Assembly (NCBI RefSeq): GCF_042682565.1
Contig: NZ_JBHUIC010000005.1
Strand: one strand, 5' to 3'
DNA length: 64,000 bases
DNA from: Pistricoccus aurantiacus
Lineage (GTDB): Bacteria > Pseudomonadota > Gammaproteobacteria > Pseudomonadales > Halomonadaceae
The position numbers and the translations under genes are program-made. Numbering within the stretch: the first letter of the stretch is position 1; each line of letters begins with the position of its first letter. The notes below the pieces were generated by a model. It made no database searches and was not told where the DNA came from. It saw only the letters and a list, made by a program, of their open reading frames with translations. This document shows, one piece after another, positions 44,264 through 52,631 of this stretch.

Positions 44264-44319
44264 CAGCACTGGCATCAAGACTGAATAAGCTGGCCTTATT
44301 CATACAAGGAGGATACAAC

Positions 44320-44763
44320 ATGTTCAACACGGTTCTAGTAGCGGTAGACGGCTCCGAAAACTCCAAGAAAGCCCTCAACGTGGCCTGTCATCTGGTCAAG
44401 CAAGAAGACAATGCAACGCTGCATATTCTGCATATCCCGGAATCCCTGTCTCACGATACGGTGCTGGTCTGGGGTATCGGCGCGATTCCCATGGAGGCCA
44501 GCAGCAAGCAGGTCACCGCCGCCGGCAGGAAAGTCGTCGAAGGCGCCAAGGCGGAAGCCCAGGAAAATGGCGATTTCAAGATCGAGACCCACGTCGAGCA
44601 GGGCGATCCTTCCCGACTGATCCTCAACAAGGCCAGGGATCTCGGAGTCGAAGCCATCGTGCTGGGCAGCCGCGGCCTGGGCGGTTTCGGCGGGCTGATC
44701 ATGGGCAGCGTGTCCCACAAGGTGACTCACAACGCCAAGAGCACCGTGATCACCGTGCGTTGA
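44320..44763 (+). CDS. Universal stress protein, UspA family
   Basis: A 147-residue single Usp domain beginning MFNTVLVAVDGSENSKKAL and carrying the ATP-binding pattern GSRGLGGFGGLIMGSVSH (G-2x-G-9x-G-S), so it is of the nucleotide-binding kind. AAGGAGG gives a strong ribosome binding site. The perfect FNR/ANR box upstream suggests induction under low oxygen, as for several Pseudomonas usp genes. It is a single-gene unit with its own terminator. Confidence 0.95.
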   Translation: MFNTVLVAVDGSENSKKALNVACHLVKQEDNATLHILHIPESLSHDTVLVWGIGAIPMEASSKQVTAAGRKVVEGAKAEAQENGDFKIETHVEQGDPSRLILNKARDLGVEAIVLGSRGLGGFGGLIMGSVSHKVTHNAKSTVITVR

Positions 44764-44782
44764 GCAACATCCACAATGATCC

Positions 44783-44807
44783 AAGCGCCCTCTTCGGGCG
44801 CTTTTTT
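44783..44807 (+). terminator. Rho-independent terminator of the usp gene
   Basis: Perfect stem AAGCGCCC / GGGCGCTT (44783-44790 with 44796-44803) followed by TTTT, 20 bases past the stop. Nothing else is seen up to the glcF stop at 44972. Confidence 0.92.
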
Positions 44808-44971
44808 CATAGAACCTAATTCAGAATCTAGCGAGCTAAAACCAGACGAGGCAAATTCGATCGAAAAAGCGGACTGGGCTCGCACACGAGTTTACACGAG
44901 AGTAAATGAGCATTTTGATCGGACTCGCGCTCGAGATCGGATTTAACGAAGTATGGTCGACGCGCAGCAGA

Positions 44972-46213
44972 TCATGAATAGGTTCTCAGCGCTTCGTCGA
45001 CGATTTCTATCCAATGCCTCACCGGGGTTCTTCCGGCGCCGTTCAGATGAGTCTGGCAGCCGATATTGGCGGTAACGATCATTTCCGGACGGCCGGCTTC
45101 CAAGGCATCGAGCTTGTTGTCGCGAAGCTGATGAGCCAGTACCGGCTGGGTGATCGAATACGTTCCCGCCGAGCCGCAGCATAGATGAGCGTTTTGTACC
45201 GGGGTGAGTTCGAATCCCAGCCTGACCAGGACCTTCTCCACCGCGCCCCCCAGCTTCTGAGCATGCTGCAAGGTGCAGGGACAGTGAAACGCCAGCTTGC
45301 GGGAGGCGTTTACTTCCAGCGTGTCCAGGTCCTCTTCCCGTAGCACCTCGACCAGATCCTTGGCCACGGCGCTGACCCGCTTGGCCTTCTCGCGATAATC
45401 CGGATCTTCCGCCAGAAGCTCACCATAATCCTTGATAAAAGCGCCACAGCCGCTGGCGGTCTGGACGATGGACTCGCAGCCGTCTTCGATGGCCGGCCAC
45501 CAGGCGTCGATATTGGCTTTTGCTCGCTCGAGCCCCGCCTGCTGGGCATTGAGGTGATAGTCCACGGCGCCACAGCAGCCGGCCTGGGGCGCCGAGGTCA
45601 GGCCGATTCCCAGGCGGTCGAGCACCCGGGCCGTGGCGGCGTTGGTGTTCGGCGACAGTCCGGGTTGCACGCAGCCTTCGAGAATCAGCATCTGGCGAGG
45701 GTGCCGCTTATCCTCGGGTCGCTTTCCCGGATTCGCCGGTTTGGCGGGCATCTTTTCCTTGAGAACGCCGGGCACCAGGGGGCGAAAGGTCTGGCCCAGC
45801 TTGAGCAGCGCCTTGAAGCGTCCCGGTTCGACCAGCGCCTGACGCAGCCCGAAACGCAGCGCCCGCTCCCTGGGGGTGCGACCCACGCGGCGTTCGACCT
45901 CGGCGCGACCGATATTCAAGAGCTTGTGATATTCCACCCCGGAGGGGCAGGTGGTTTCGCAATTCAGGCAGGTCAGACAGCGGTCCAGATGCAGCTGGGT
46001 TTCACGAGTGACCTCCGCGTCGTCGTCGCGGCTCTCCAGCAGTTCCTTCATCAGGTAGATACGTCCGCGAGGGCCGTCCCGCTCGTCGCCGAGCAGCAGA
46101 TAGGTGGGGCAAGTGGCGTTGCAGAAGCCGCAGTGCACGCAGGTGCGCAGCACCCGGTCCGCTTCGCGAAGATGCGGCTTTTCCAGGTCCGCCTCGGTGA
46201 AATGGGTTTGCAT
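44972..46213 (-). CDS. glcF: Glycolate oxidase iron-sulfur subunit GlcF
   Basis: Fe-S electron-transfer subunit of the GlcDEF membrane-associated glycolate dehydrogenase. The 413-residue protein has two 4Fe-4S motifs, CVHCGFCNATCP (Cys25, 28, 31, 35) and CLTCLNCETTCP (Cys79, 82, 85, 89), then two CCG-type heterodisulfide-reductase domains (AGCCGAVDYH, HLCCGSAG). The ATG at 46213 lies 2 bases after the glcE stop; an in-frame extension to 46498 runs through glcE and is rejected. Last gene of lldP-glcD-glcE-glcF. Confidence 0.96.
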   Translation of the reverse strand: MQTHFTEADLEKPHLREADRVLRTCVHCGFCNATCPTYLLLGDERDGPRGRIYLMKELLESRDDDAEVTRETQLHLDRCLTCLNCETTCPSGVEYHKLLNIGRAEVERRVGRTPRERALRFGLRQALVEPGRFKALLKLGQTFRPLVPGVLKEKMPAKPANPGKRPEDKRHPRQMLILEGCVQPGLSPNTNAATARVLDRLGIGLTSAPQAGCCGAVDYHLNAQQAGLERAKANIDAWWPAIEDGCESIVQTASGCGAFIKDYGELLAEDPDYREKAKRVSAVAKDLVEVLREEDLDTLEVNASRKLAFHCPCTLQHAQKLGGAVEKVLVRLGFELTPVQNAHLCCGSAGTYSITQPVLAHQLRDNKLDALEAGRPEMIVTANIGCQTHLNGAGRTPVRHWIEIVDEALRTYS

Positions 46214-46215
46214 GA

Positions 46216-47304
46216 CTAGAGCTCCGCGTAAAGCCGACCGGGATTGAAGATGCCGTGAGGGTCGAGCCGTTTCTTGAGTCGCTTGTGATACTTGGCCACG
46301 GTTGGCGCCAGCGGCATGAACGGTTCCGCCACGCCGGGGGTAAAACAGGTAGGGTGACCTTTGGCGCGAGCGATCTCTTCCTGCAGTCGCGTGGGATTCA
46401 TGTCGCTTCTCACCCAGCGCTGGGCGCCGGCCCAGTCGTAGAGCACCTCGCCCTCGATGGCCAAGGGCGGCGTATTGTTGGGCAGCGAAAGCCGCCACAG
46501 CGGCCGGGAATCTCCGCCGTCGGCCCCTGTATCGAAGAAAGCCAGGCGATGCTCCCGCAGGTCTTGCCAGAATTCATTGCCCAGGGCTTCCCCGCCAAGT
46601 TGGCTGGCGGTGGCGGCAACGGAGCTTTCACCGCCTTCCAGACGCAGATGCAGCGCGCCGTCGTGATAGGCGGCGGCGGTGATCGGCATGGGGCGTCGCC
46701 CCCATTCGGCGAGCCGCTCCAGCGCCGCCTCAATAGTCATCTCGAGACGCAAACCATGAACGGCGGCGGGCTTGGGCAGCACCTTGAAAGAGACTTCCGT
46801 GATCACGCCTAGCGTGCCCTGAGCGCCGACCATCAGCCGGGACAGATCGTAGCCGGCGACGTTCTTCATCACCTCGCCGCCGAAGCGCAGCGACTTGCCT
46901 TCCCAGGTGATCAGTCGAGTGCCCAGCACGAAGTCCCGCACCGCCCCCGCCCAGGGGCGGCGCGGCCCGGAAAGCCCCGTCGCGACCATGCCGCCCACGG
47001 TGGCGGCACTACCGAAGTGCGGCGGTTCGCAGGCGAGCTGCTGATTCTGTCGATCGAGCGCCGCCTCGAACTGGGCCAGCGGTGTGCCGGCGCGCACGGT
47101 GATCACCAGCTCCACCGGGTCGTAATGAGTGATACCGCGATGCTCGCGGGTGGAAAGCGCCACCCCCTCCACCGAACGGCCGTAGAAGGCCTTGGTGCCG
47201 CCGCCCTGGATATGCAGCGGCGTCTTGTCCGCAGCCGCCTGGCGCACTTTCTCGCAAAGCGCTTCCGTCACATCTCGATCGGGAGCCTGTTGATGCTGTT
47301 CCAT
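46216..47304 (-). CDS. glcE: Glycolate oxidase FAD-binding subunit GlcE
   Basis: Second flavin subunit of the glycolate dehydrogenase, 362 residues (E. coli 350). The PCMH-type FAD-binding fold is visible: PLHIQGGGTKAFYGR, HFGSAATVGGMVATGLSGPRR and GGEVMKNVAGYDLSRLMVGAQGT. It begins 9 bases after the glcD stop and ends 2 bases before glcF, so the three are clearly one operon. Confidence 0.96.
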   Translation of the reverse strand: MEQHQQAPDRDVTEALCEKVRQAAADKTPLHIQGGGTKAFYGRSVEGVALSTREHRGITHYDPVELVITVRAGTPLAQFEAALDRQNQQLACEPPHFGSAATVGGMVATGLSGPRRPWAGAVRDFVLGTRLITWEGKSLRFGGEVMKNVAGYDLSRLMVGAQGTLGVITEVSFKVLPKPAAVHGLRLEMTIEAALERLAEWGRRPMPITAAAYHDGALHLRLEGGESSVAATASQLGGEALGNEFWQDLREHRLAFFDTGADGGDSRPLWRLSLPNNTPPLAIEGEVLYDWAGAQRWVRSDMNPTRLQEEIARAKGHPTCFTPGVAEPFMPLAPTVAKYHKRLKKRLDPHGIFNPGRLYAEL

Positions 47305-47313
47305 CGTCGTTCC

Positions 47314-48813
47314 TCAAAAGCGCGGCAGTTCCGGATGAGGCAACTGCCCCTTGTGCACATGCATGGCGCCGAATTCCGCGCAGCGGTGCAGGGTAGGAAT
47401 GTTCTTGCCGGGATTGAGCAGCCCTCGCTCGTCGAAGGCGGCCTTGACCGCGTGAAAGACGGTCAGTTCGTCCGGCTGGAACTGCACGCACATCTGGTTG
47501 ATCTTCTCGCGCCCCACGCCATGTTCGCCGGTGATCGAGCCACCGACCTCGACACAAAGCTCGAGAATCTTGCCGCCGACGGTTTCCGCCTTTTGCAATT
47601 CTCCCGGCTGGTTGGCGTCGAACATGATCAGCGGATGCGTGTTGCCGTCGCCCGCATGAAACACGTTGGCGACCCTCAGGCCGTATTCCTGGGAAATATC
47701 CGCGATGCCCTTGAGCACCCGAGGCAGTTCCCGCCGGGGAATGGTGCCATCCATGCAGTAATAGTCCGGCGATAGCCGACCCACCGCGGGAAAGGCGTTC
47801 TTGCGTCCGGCCCAGAACAGCACTCGCTCCGCTTCGTCCCGGGCCTGGCGAACCTCCGTGGCCCCGGCCTGCTCCAGCACGCCGCGCACCGTGGCGCAGT
47901 CGTCGTCCACGTCCGCCTCCACGCCATCCAGTTCGCAGAGCAGGATCGCCTCCGCCTCCACCGGATAGCCCGCCTGAATGAAATCTTCCGCCGCCTGGAT
48001 CGCCAGCTTGTCCATCATCTCGAGCCCCCCGGGAACGATGCCCGCGGCGATGATGTCCCCTACCGCTTTACCCGCCTTCTCCACGTCGTCGAAGCTCGCC
48101 ATCAGCACCTTGGCGATTTCCGGCTTGGGCAGCAGCTTGACGGTGATTTCGGTGATGATTCCGAGCATGCCTTCGGAGCCGTTGATCAGCGCCAGCAGAT
48201 CGAAGCCCGGCGCATCGAAGGATTGACCACCCAGAGTCATGCGCTCCCCTTCGATGGTGATCACCTGCACTTCGAGCACGTTGTGCACCGTCAGGCCGTA
48301 TTTCAGGCAGTGCACGCCGCCGGCGTTTTCCGCCACGTTGCCGCCGATGGAACAGGCGATCTGCGACGAGGGATCCGGCGCGTAATACAGCCCGTAAGGC
48401 GCGGCGGCCTCGGAAATCGCCAGATTGCGCACCCCGGGCTGGACCCGGGCAGTGCGTGCGTCCGGGTCGACATCGAGAATCCCGGCGAAACGGGACATCA
48501 CCAGCAGCACGCCCTTCTCCAGAGGTAGCGCGCCGCCGGAAAGCCCGGTACCGGCGCCTCGTGTCACCACCGGCACCTGCATCTCGAAGCAGGTGCGTAT
48601 CAGGGTCTCGATCTGCTCCAGGGTGTGGGGCATGGCCACCAGCATCGGCAGCACGCGATAGACGGAAAGACCGTCGCACTCGAAGGGCCGCAGGTCTTCC
48701 TCGCGATGCAGTAGCGTCATGTCCGGCAGCGCCTGTTGCAGCCGCTCGAGCAACTTTGCCTTGTCCGGAGTGGGAAGCGCCCCGTCGAGGCGCTCGTCGT
48801 AGAGGATATTCAT
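47314..48813 (-). CDS. glcD: Glycolate oxidase FAD-linked subunit GlcD
   Basis: Catalytic flavoprotein that oxidises glycolate (and in many systems D-lactate) to glyoxylate or pyruvate. With the ATG at 48813 (GAGGAAC 5 nt upstream) it has 499 residues, exactly the E. coli length. FAD motif VTRGAGTGLSGGALP, covering CSIGGNVAENAGGVHCLKYG, and the C-terminal GGSITGEHGVGREK are typical. Because it lies behind lldP and next to lutABC, D-lactate is a plausible second substrate here (inference). Confidence 0.96.
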   Translation of the reverse strand: MNILYDERLDGALPTPDKAKLLERLQQALPDMTLLHREEDLRPFECDGLSVYRVLPMLVAMPHTLEQIETLIRTCFEMQVPVVTRGAGTGLSGGALPLEKGVLLVMSRFAGILDVDPDARTARVQPGVRNLAISEAAAPYGLYYAPDPSSQIACSIGGNVAENAGGVHCLKYGLTVHNVLEVQVITIEGERMTLGGQSFDAPGFDLLALINGSEGMLGIITEITVKLLPKPEIAKVLMASFDDVEKAGKAVGDIIAAGIVPGGLEMMDKLAIQAAEDFIQAGYPVEAEAILLCELDGVEADVDDDCATVRGVLEQAGATEVRQARDEAERVLFWAGRKNAFPAVGRLSPDYYCMDGTIPRRELPRVLKGIADISQEYGLRVANVFHAGDGNTHPLIMFDANQPGELQKAETVGGKILELCVEVGGSITGEHGVGREKINQMCVQFQPDELTVFHAVKAAFDERGLLNPGKNIPTLHRCAEFGAMHVHKGQLPHPELPRF

Positions 48814-48843
48814 GGGTGTTCCTCGCAAATTATCACCAGCCGC

Positions 48844-50541
48844 TCAGGTGCCGACAAGTCCATCGACGACCCCCAGGCCATAGAAGGCGATCAAACCGAT
48901 GACGCCGGCGAACAGCACGTAGTAGATGGTCGGCAGGATGGTCTTGCGCAGGGTCACCCCTTCGCGGCCCAGCAGGCCTACCGTGGCGGAGGCCGCTACC
49001 ACGTTGTGAATCGCGATCATGTTGCCCGCGGCGGCGCCTACCGCCTGCAGCGCCACCATCATGGCGGTGGAGAAGCCGAGCTGCAGGGCGACGTTGAACT
49101 GGAAGTCCGAGAGCATCAGGTTGGAAACCGTATTGGAACCGGCGATGAAGGCGCCCAGCGCGCCTACCGTCGGCGCGAACAGCGGATAGATGCCGCCCAC
49201 GCTATCGGCAACGAACTGCGCCATGGCCACCGGCATGGAGACCAGATCCGCCCCGTTGACCCCTGAATTGATCAGGATACGCACCATGGGAATGGTGAAG
49301 ATCAACACGAAGCCCGCACCCAGCAATGTCTTGGTGGATTCCGAGAAGGCGGCGCCGAGTTCCCGCGCCCGCATGCGATGCATGAGCGCGGTGATCAACA
49401 CCACCATCAGCAGGATGCCCCCGGGCAGATAAAGCGGCTGGATGCTGCCGCTGATGCCCGCCTCGCCGAGAATGTCGTTCCAGGAAAGCGCTATCGCGGT
49501 CAGCGCCTCCTTGACCGGTTCCACGGTACGCGAGATCACCAGCAGCACCGCCAGCAATACATAGGGCAGCCAGCCCATGAAGGTGGAAATCGGCGTGCGC
49601 CCGGCCACCTGCTCCAGCTTGATCTCGAGCTTGCCGATCCACTCGTCCGGCCAGGATTTGGCGTCGGGAAAGTCCCAGGTGGTTCGCGGCAGCAGGAAGC
49701 CCTTGCGCGCCGCGGGAACCACGATGGCAAGCCCTACCATGGCGCCGATCATCGACGGAAATTCCGGCCCCAGCAGTACCCCGGCCAGCATGTAGGGCAC
49801 CACGAAGCATACCCCGGCGAAGAGCGCGAAGGGCACGATGTCCAGCCCCTCCTTCCAGGAGCGGTTGGCGCCGAAGAAGCGCACCATGATCACCACCAGA
49901 ATCAGCGGCATGAACACACCGACGATACCGTGGGTAATCGCCACTTCGGCGGTGATCAGGCGGAAATAGCTTTCCCAGCTATCGCCATTGGCGACAAGCT
50001 GCTCGGTGATGCCCGCCTTGTCCAGCCCGCCGCTGACCCCGACGACGATGGGCGTGCCCACCGCACCGAAGGACACCGGGGTGGACTGGATCATCATGCC
50101 TACCACCACCGCCGCCAGCGCCGGAAAGCCCAGGGCAACCATCAAGGGCGCCGCCACCGCCGCGGGGGTGCCGAAGCCGGAAGCGCCTTCGATGAAACAA
50201 CCGAACAGCCAGGCGACGATGATCGCCTGGACGCGGCGATCCGGACTAATGCCGGAGAAGCCGTTGCGGATAGCGGTGATGCCGCCGGAGTGCTTGAGGG
50301 TATTGAGCAGCAGGATGGCGCCGAAGATGATCCACAGGATCGCCACGGTCAGCATCAAGCCCTGCAGGGTCGAGGCCAGCACCCGGGTGAAGGTCATGTC
50401 CCAGGCCAGCAGGGCGATCAGGGCGGTAACGATGAAGACGATCGGCATGGCGAGCCTGGCCGGCAGGCGAAAGCCGATCAACAATACCCCTGCCAGCAGC
50501 AAAGGCAGAAAAGCCAGAAAGGCGAGTAGCGACGAGTTCAT
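48844..50541 (-). CDS. lldP: L-lactate/glycolate permease LldP (LctP family)
   Basis: Proton symporter for lactate and glycolate in the inner membrane; 565 residues, about 12-14 membrane segments (E. coli LldP 551, GlcA 560). Family segments include CFIEGASGFGTPAAVAAPL and GAFIAGSNTVSNLMLSDFQ. CAGGAG precedes the ATG. It is the first gene of lldP-glcD-glcE-glcF, 30 bases before glcD. Its leader holds a five-fold CA-rich repeat that runs up to the ribosome binding site, and the upstream region has an LldR-type operator. Confidence 0.95.
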   Translation of the reverse strand: MNSSLLAFLAFLPLLLAGVLLIGFRLPARLAMPIVFIVTALIALLAWDMTFTRVLASTLQGLMLTVAILWIIFGAILLLNTLKHSGGITAIRNGFSGISPDRRVQAIIVAWLFGCFIEGASGFGTPAAVAAPLMVALGFPALAAVVVGMMIQSTPVSFGAVGTPIVVGVSGGLDKAGITEQLVANGDSWESYFRLITAEVAITHGIVGVFMPLILVVIMVRFFGANRSWKEGLDIVPFALFAGVCFVVPYMLAGVLLGPEFPSMIGAMVGLAIVVPAARKGFLLPRTTWDFPDAKSWPDEWIGKLEIKLEQVAGRTPISTFMGWLPYVLLAVLLVISRTVEPVKEALTAIALSWNDILGEAGISGSIQPLYLPGGILLMVVLITALMHRMRARELGAAFSESTKTLLGAGFVLIFTIPMVRILINSGVNGADLVSMPVAMAQFVADSVGGIYPLFAPTVGALGAFIAGSNTVSNLMLSDFQFNVALQLGFSTAMMVALQAVGAAAGNMIAIHNVVAASATVGLLGREGVTLRKTILPTIYYVLFAGVIGLIAFYGLGVVDGLVGT

Positions 50542-50559
50542 GAGCGTCAGCTCCTGTTG

Positions 50560-50636
50560 TTGTTGTCAAAACTTGTTGTTGTCAAAGCTTGTTGTTGTCA
50601 AAACTGGTTGTCGAAACCGGTTGTTGTCGAAGCTGG
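50560..50636 (-). repeat. Five-fold CA-rich repeat in the lldP leader
   Basis: Plus-strand units TTGTTGTCAAAACT recur at 50560, 50576 and 50592 (period 16), then two degenerate copies near 50608 and 50621. Read in the lldP direction each of the first three gives TTTTGACAACAACAA, and the copy nearest the gene runs into the CAGGAG ribosome binding site. AACAACAA fits the AAnAAnAA motif bound by Hfq/Crc in Pseudomonas, and TTGACA repeats look like -35 boxes. Confidence 0.9.
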
Positions 50637-50721
50637 TTTTATCGATAAGCGCTATCGAGAGCATCGAATATCCGGTTGAAGCCAGTTAACCAGAAAAGCT
50701 TCGCTTAGCCACCTAAAGTAA

Positions 50722-50736
50722 ATTGGTTTTACCAAT
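50722..50736. promoter_or_regulatory. LldR-type operator upstream of lldP
   Basis: ATTGGT-TTT-ACCAAT is a perfect palindrome with the FadR/LldR/PdhR-type pattern TTGGTnnnACCAA. The same 15 bases, with the same flanks, occur upstream of lutA at 51785. A second palindrome GGAAAA-ATGC-TTTTCC lies 4 bases away at 50741-50756. Confidence 0.8.
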
Positions 50737-50836
50737 AATAGGAAAAATGCTTTTCCGCTAATACAGTTTTTCAATCAATCAATTAGCGCTGTAGAAAGTC
50801 ACTTGGGCGCTAGAGAGGCGCCAGCCAATGGTCAGC

Positions 50837-51670
50837 TTATTCGACTAACGGACGAGGATTCGCCGTGTTGAAATCACTCATCCAGCGGGCTTTACGCTTG
50901 GGCAGCGCACGAACTCGACGTTGAGCCCGCTGGGCACGGCTCTCGGCCCGCTTGAGTTCGAGCAGCCCTTTTTCCACGTAAGACAGATGCTGATGAGCGC
51001 AGGATCTCGCGTCTTCGGGACGCCCTTCGAGAATGGCGTCAAGCAGCGCCCGATGCTGGGTCATCAAGAGATCCCGGGCACCTGGCTTCTCGAACAGATG
51101 CGCCAGGTTGGCGACGATGCTTTTTTCCAGCAGATGGAAGATGCCGCGAATGGTATGCAGCAGCAGCACGTTATGTCCCGCTTCGGCGATGGCCAGATGG
51201 AAGGCGGCGTCCGCCTTGGCCTCCCGCAACGGATCGTCCTGCAACGTCGGCGCTGCATAACTGGCCTTGAGTTCCTCGAAGCGCCGGACCAGCAGCTCCT
51301 TGTCCGCCGGTGTCGCGCGCATGGCGGCATAATAGGCGGAGATGCCCTCCAGGGCGTCGCGGAATTCCAGCAGATCCAGGTGGAATTCGTCATGGCGGGA
51401 AAACATTTCCAGCAGTGGGTCGCTATAGCCGCCGGCGAGTTCCTGATTGACGTAGGTCCCCCCACCCTGGCGACTATATAAAAGCCCCCGGGCCGCGAGC
51501 TTCTGAATCGCCTCGCGTAACGAGGGCCGTGAAACCCCGAAGCGCTCCGCCAGCTCACGCTCCGGCGGCAAGCGGTGGCCCGGCGCCAGGCTGCCTTCCA
51601 GAATCATCGCCTCGAGGCGTTCGGTAATCACGTCGGCGATGCGCGGCTGGCGAAGCTTCTGATAAACCAT
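50837..51670 (-). CDS. lldR: GntR/FadR-family regulator of lactate use (LldR-like)
   Basis: A 277-residue regulator with an N-terminal winged helix (VITERLEAMILEGSLAPGHRLPPERELAERFGVSR, residues 14-48; recognition helix SRPSLREAIQKL) and a C-terminal FCD ligand domain (AFHLAIAEAGHN). It is close to the PdhR/LldR/GlcC group. It lies between lldP-glcDEF and lutABC, and both units carry the palindrome expected for this subfamily, so it very likely controls them. A tail of basic residues (RAQRAQRRVRALPKRKAR) extends past the FCD domain. A small GGCGC/GCGCC hairpin lies behind its stop. Confidence 0.9.
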   Translation of the reverse strand: MVYQKLRQPRIADVITERLEAMILEGSLAPGHRLPPERELAERFGVSRPSLREAIQKLAARGLLYSRQGGGTYVNQELAGGYSDPLLEMFSRHDEFHLDLLEFRDALEGISAYYAAMRATPADKELLVRRFEELKASYAAPTLQDDPLREAKADAAFHLAIAEAGHNVLLLHTIRGIFHLLEKSIVANLAHLFEKPGARDLLMTQHRALLDAILEGRPEDARSCAHQHLSYVEKGLLELKRAESRAQRAQRRVRALPKRKARWMSDFNTANPRPLVE

Positions 51671-51735
51671 GAGTCACTTCTCGCTTGTCAATCAGTCGGG
51701 TTCTTATCAATAAGTCACATAACCGGGAAAGCGGT

Positions 51736-51765
51736 TTGACACCCGGATAAACAAGACTCTAAGAT
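51736..51765 (+). promoter_or_regulatory. lutA: Likely sigma-70 promoter of lutABC
   Basis: A perfect -35 TTGACA (51736-51741), an 18-base spacer and TAAGAT (51760-51765). Transcription would start near 51772, so the operator at 51785-51799 lies just inside the transcript, well placed for repression. Confidence 0.6.
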
Positions 51766-51784
51766 TTTCTCGTCTTCATTGTAA

Positions 51785-51799
51785 ATTGGTTTTACCAAT
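51785..51799. promoter_or_regulatory. LldR-type operator upstream of lutA
   Basis: ATTGGTTTTACCAAT, identical to the site at 50722-50736 including TAA before and ATA... flanks. It lies 77 bases before the lutA ATG and 115 bases before the lldR start, so it could serve both directions. Confidence 0.8.
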
Positions 51800-51875
51800 A
51801 TTTTTTTACTGACGTTTTTATCCTGGTCCTGGCGTCGCTCGCCCCCTGACTCGCCCAACCGGCAAGGAAACCAGC

Positions 51876-52631
51876 ATGCCCCCGTTCAAGCACTACCCTC
51901 CCAAGCCCGAGAAGGCGTATCTCTACGGCACTTGCCTGGCGGACGTGTTATATCCTCGGGCAGGTCTCGACAGCCTGTGCCTGCTGGAGCGGGAAGGCAT
52001 CGAGGTCATCTTTCCCGAGGATCAGACCTGCTGCGGTCAGCCCGCCTATACCTCGGGTTATCAGCAAGAGGCTCGCCGGGTCGCGAAGGCGCAACTCGAC
52101 CTGTTTTCCGAGCCCTGGCCGATCGTCGTGCCCTCCGGCTCCTGCGGCGGCATGATGCGGGTGCATTATCCGCAGCTCTTTGCCGGCACGCCGGATGAAG
52201 CGCGCGCCAAGGAAGTGGCGGAGCGGGTCTTCGAGCTCACGGAGTTCCTGGTGCATGTGTGCCATGTAACGCTGAGCGACCGCGGCGAGCCGCAGCGGGT
52301 GGCCATGCATACTTCCTGCAGCGCGCGGCGGGAGCTGGGGCTGGCGGAAACCGGCCCGGCGCTATTGCAGAAGCTGGGTCAGGTAACCTTGGTGGAGCAG
52401 GAACGCGCCAGCGAGTGCTGCGGCTTCGGCGGCACCTTCGCGGTGCGCCACCCGGAAGTGTCCGCGGCCATGGCGGAAGATAAATCCCGGGCCTTGGAGG
52501 CAGCCGGCGCCGAGCATTTCGTCACTTCGGACTGCGGCTGCCTGATGAATATCGCCGGGCGGCTCGGCTATCGCGAGTCCTCCTTGCAAGGTGAGCATAT
52601 CGCCAGCTATCTGTGGAGACGCACCTCATGA
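51876..52631 (+). CDS. lutA: L-lactate utilization protein LutA
   Basis: Subunit of the LutABC L-lactate dehydrogenase. The 251-residue protein consists of two CCG domains, with QTCCGQPAYTSGY and SECCGFGGTFAV, plus the cysteines in SGSCGGMM and TSDCGCLMN that bind an Fe-S centre. It is the first gene of lutABC, reading away from the regulator gene. Its stop overlaps the lutB start as ATGA. Confidence 0.96.
   Translation: MPPFKHYPPKPEKAYLYGTCLADVLYPRAGLDSLCLLEREGIEVIFPEDQTCCGQPAYTSGYQQEARRVAKAQLDLFSEPWPIVVPSGSCGGMMRVHYPQLFAGTPDEARAKEVAERVFELTEFLVHVCHVTLSDRGEPQRVAMHTSCSARRELGLAETGPALLQKLGQVTLVEQERASECCGFGGTFAVRHPEVSAAMAEDKSRALEAAGAEHFVTSDCGCLMNIAGRLGYRESSLQGEHIASYLWRRTS

Noticed and set aside
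46214..46498. N-terminal extension of the GlcF frame
   Set aside because: It overlaps glcE in another frame; GlcF proteins begin at the ATG at 46213.
51800..51806. T-run after the lutA-side palindrome, suggesting a terminator
   Set aside because: The stem is only 6 bp of A/T-rich sequence with a 3-base loop, and the same palindrome occurs without a T-run before lldP; an operator explains both.
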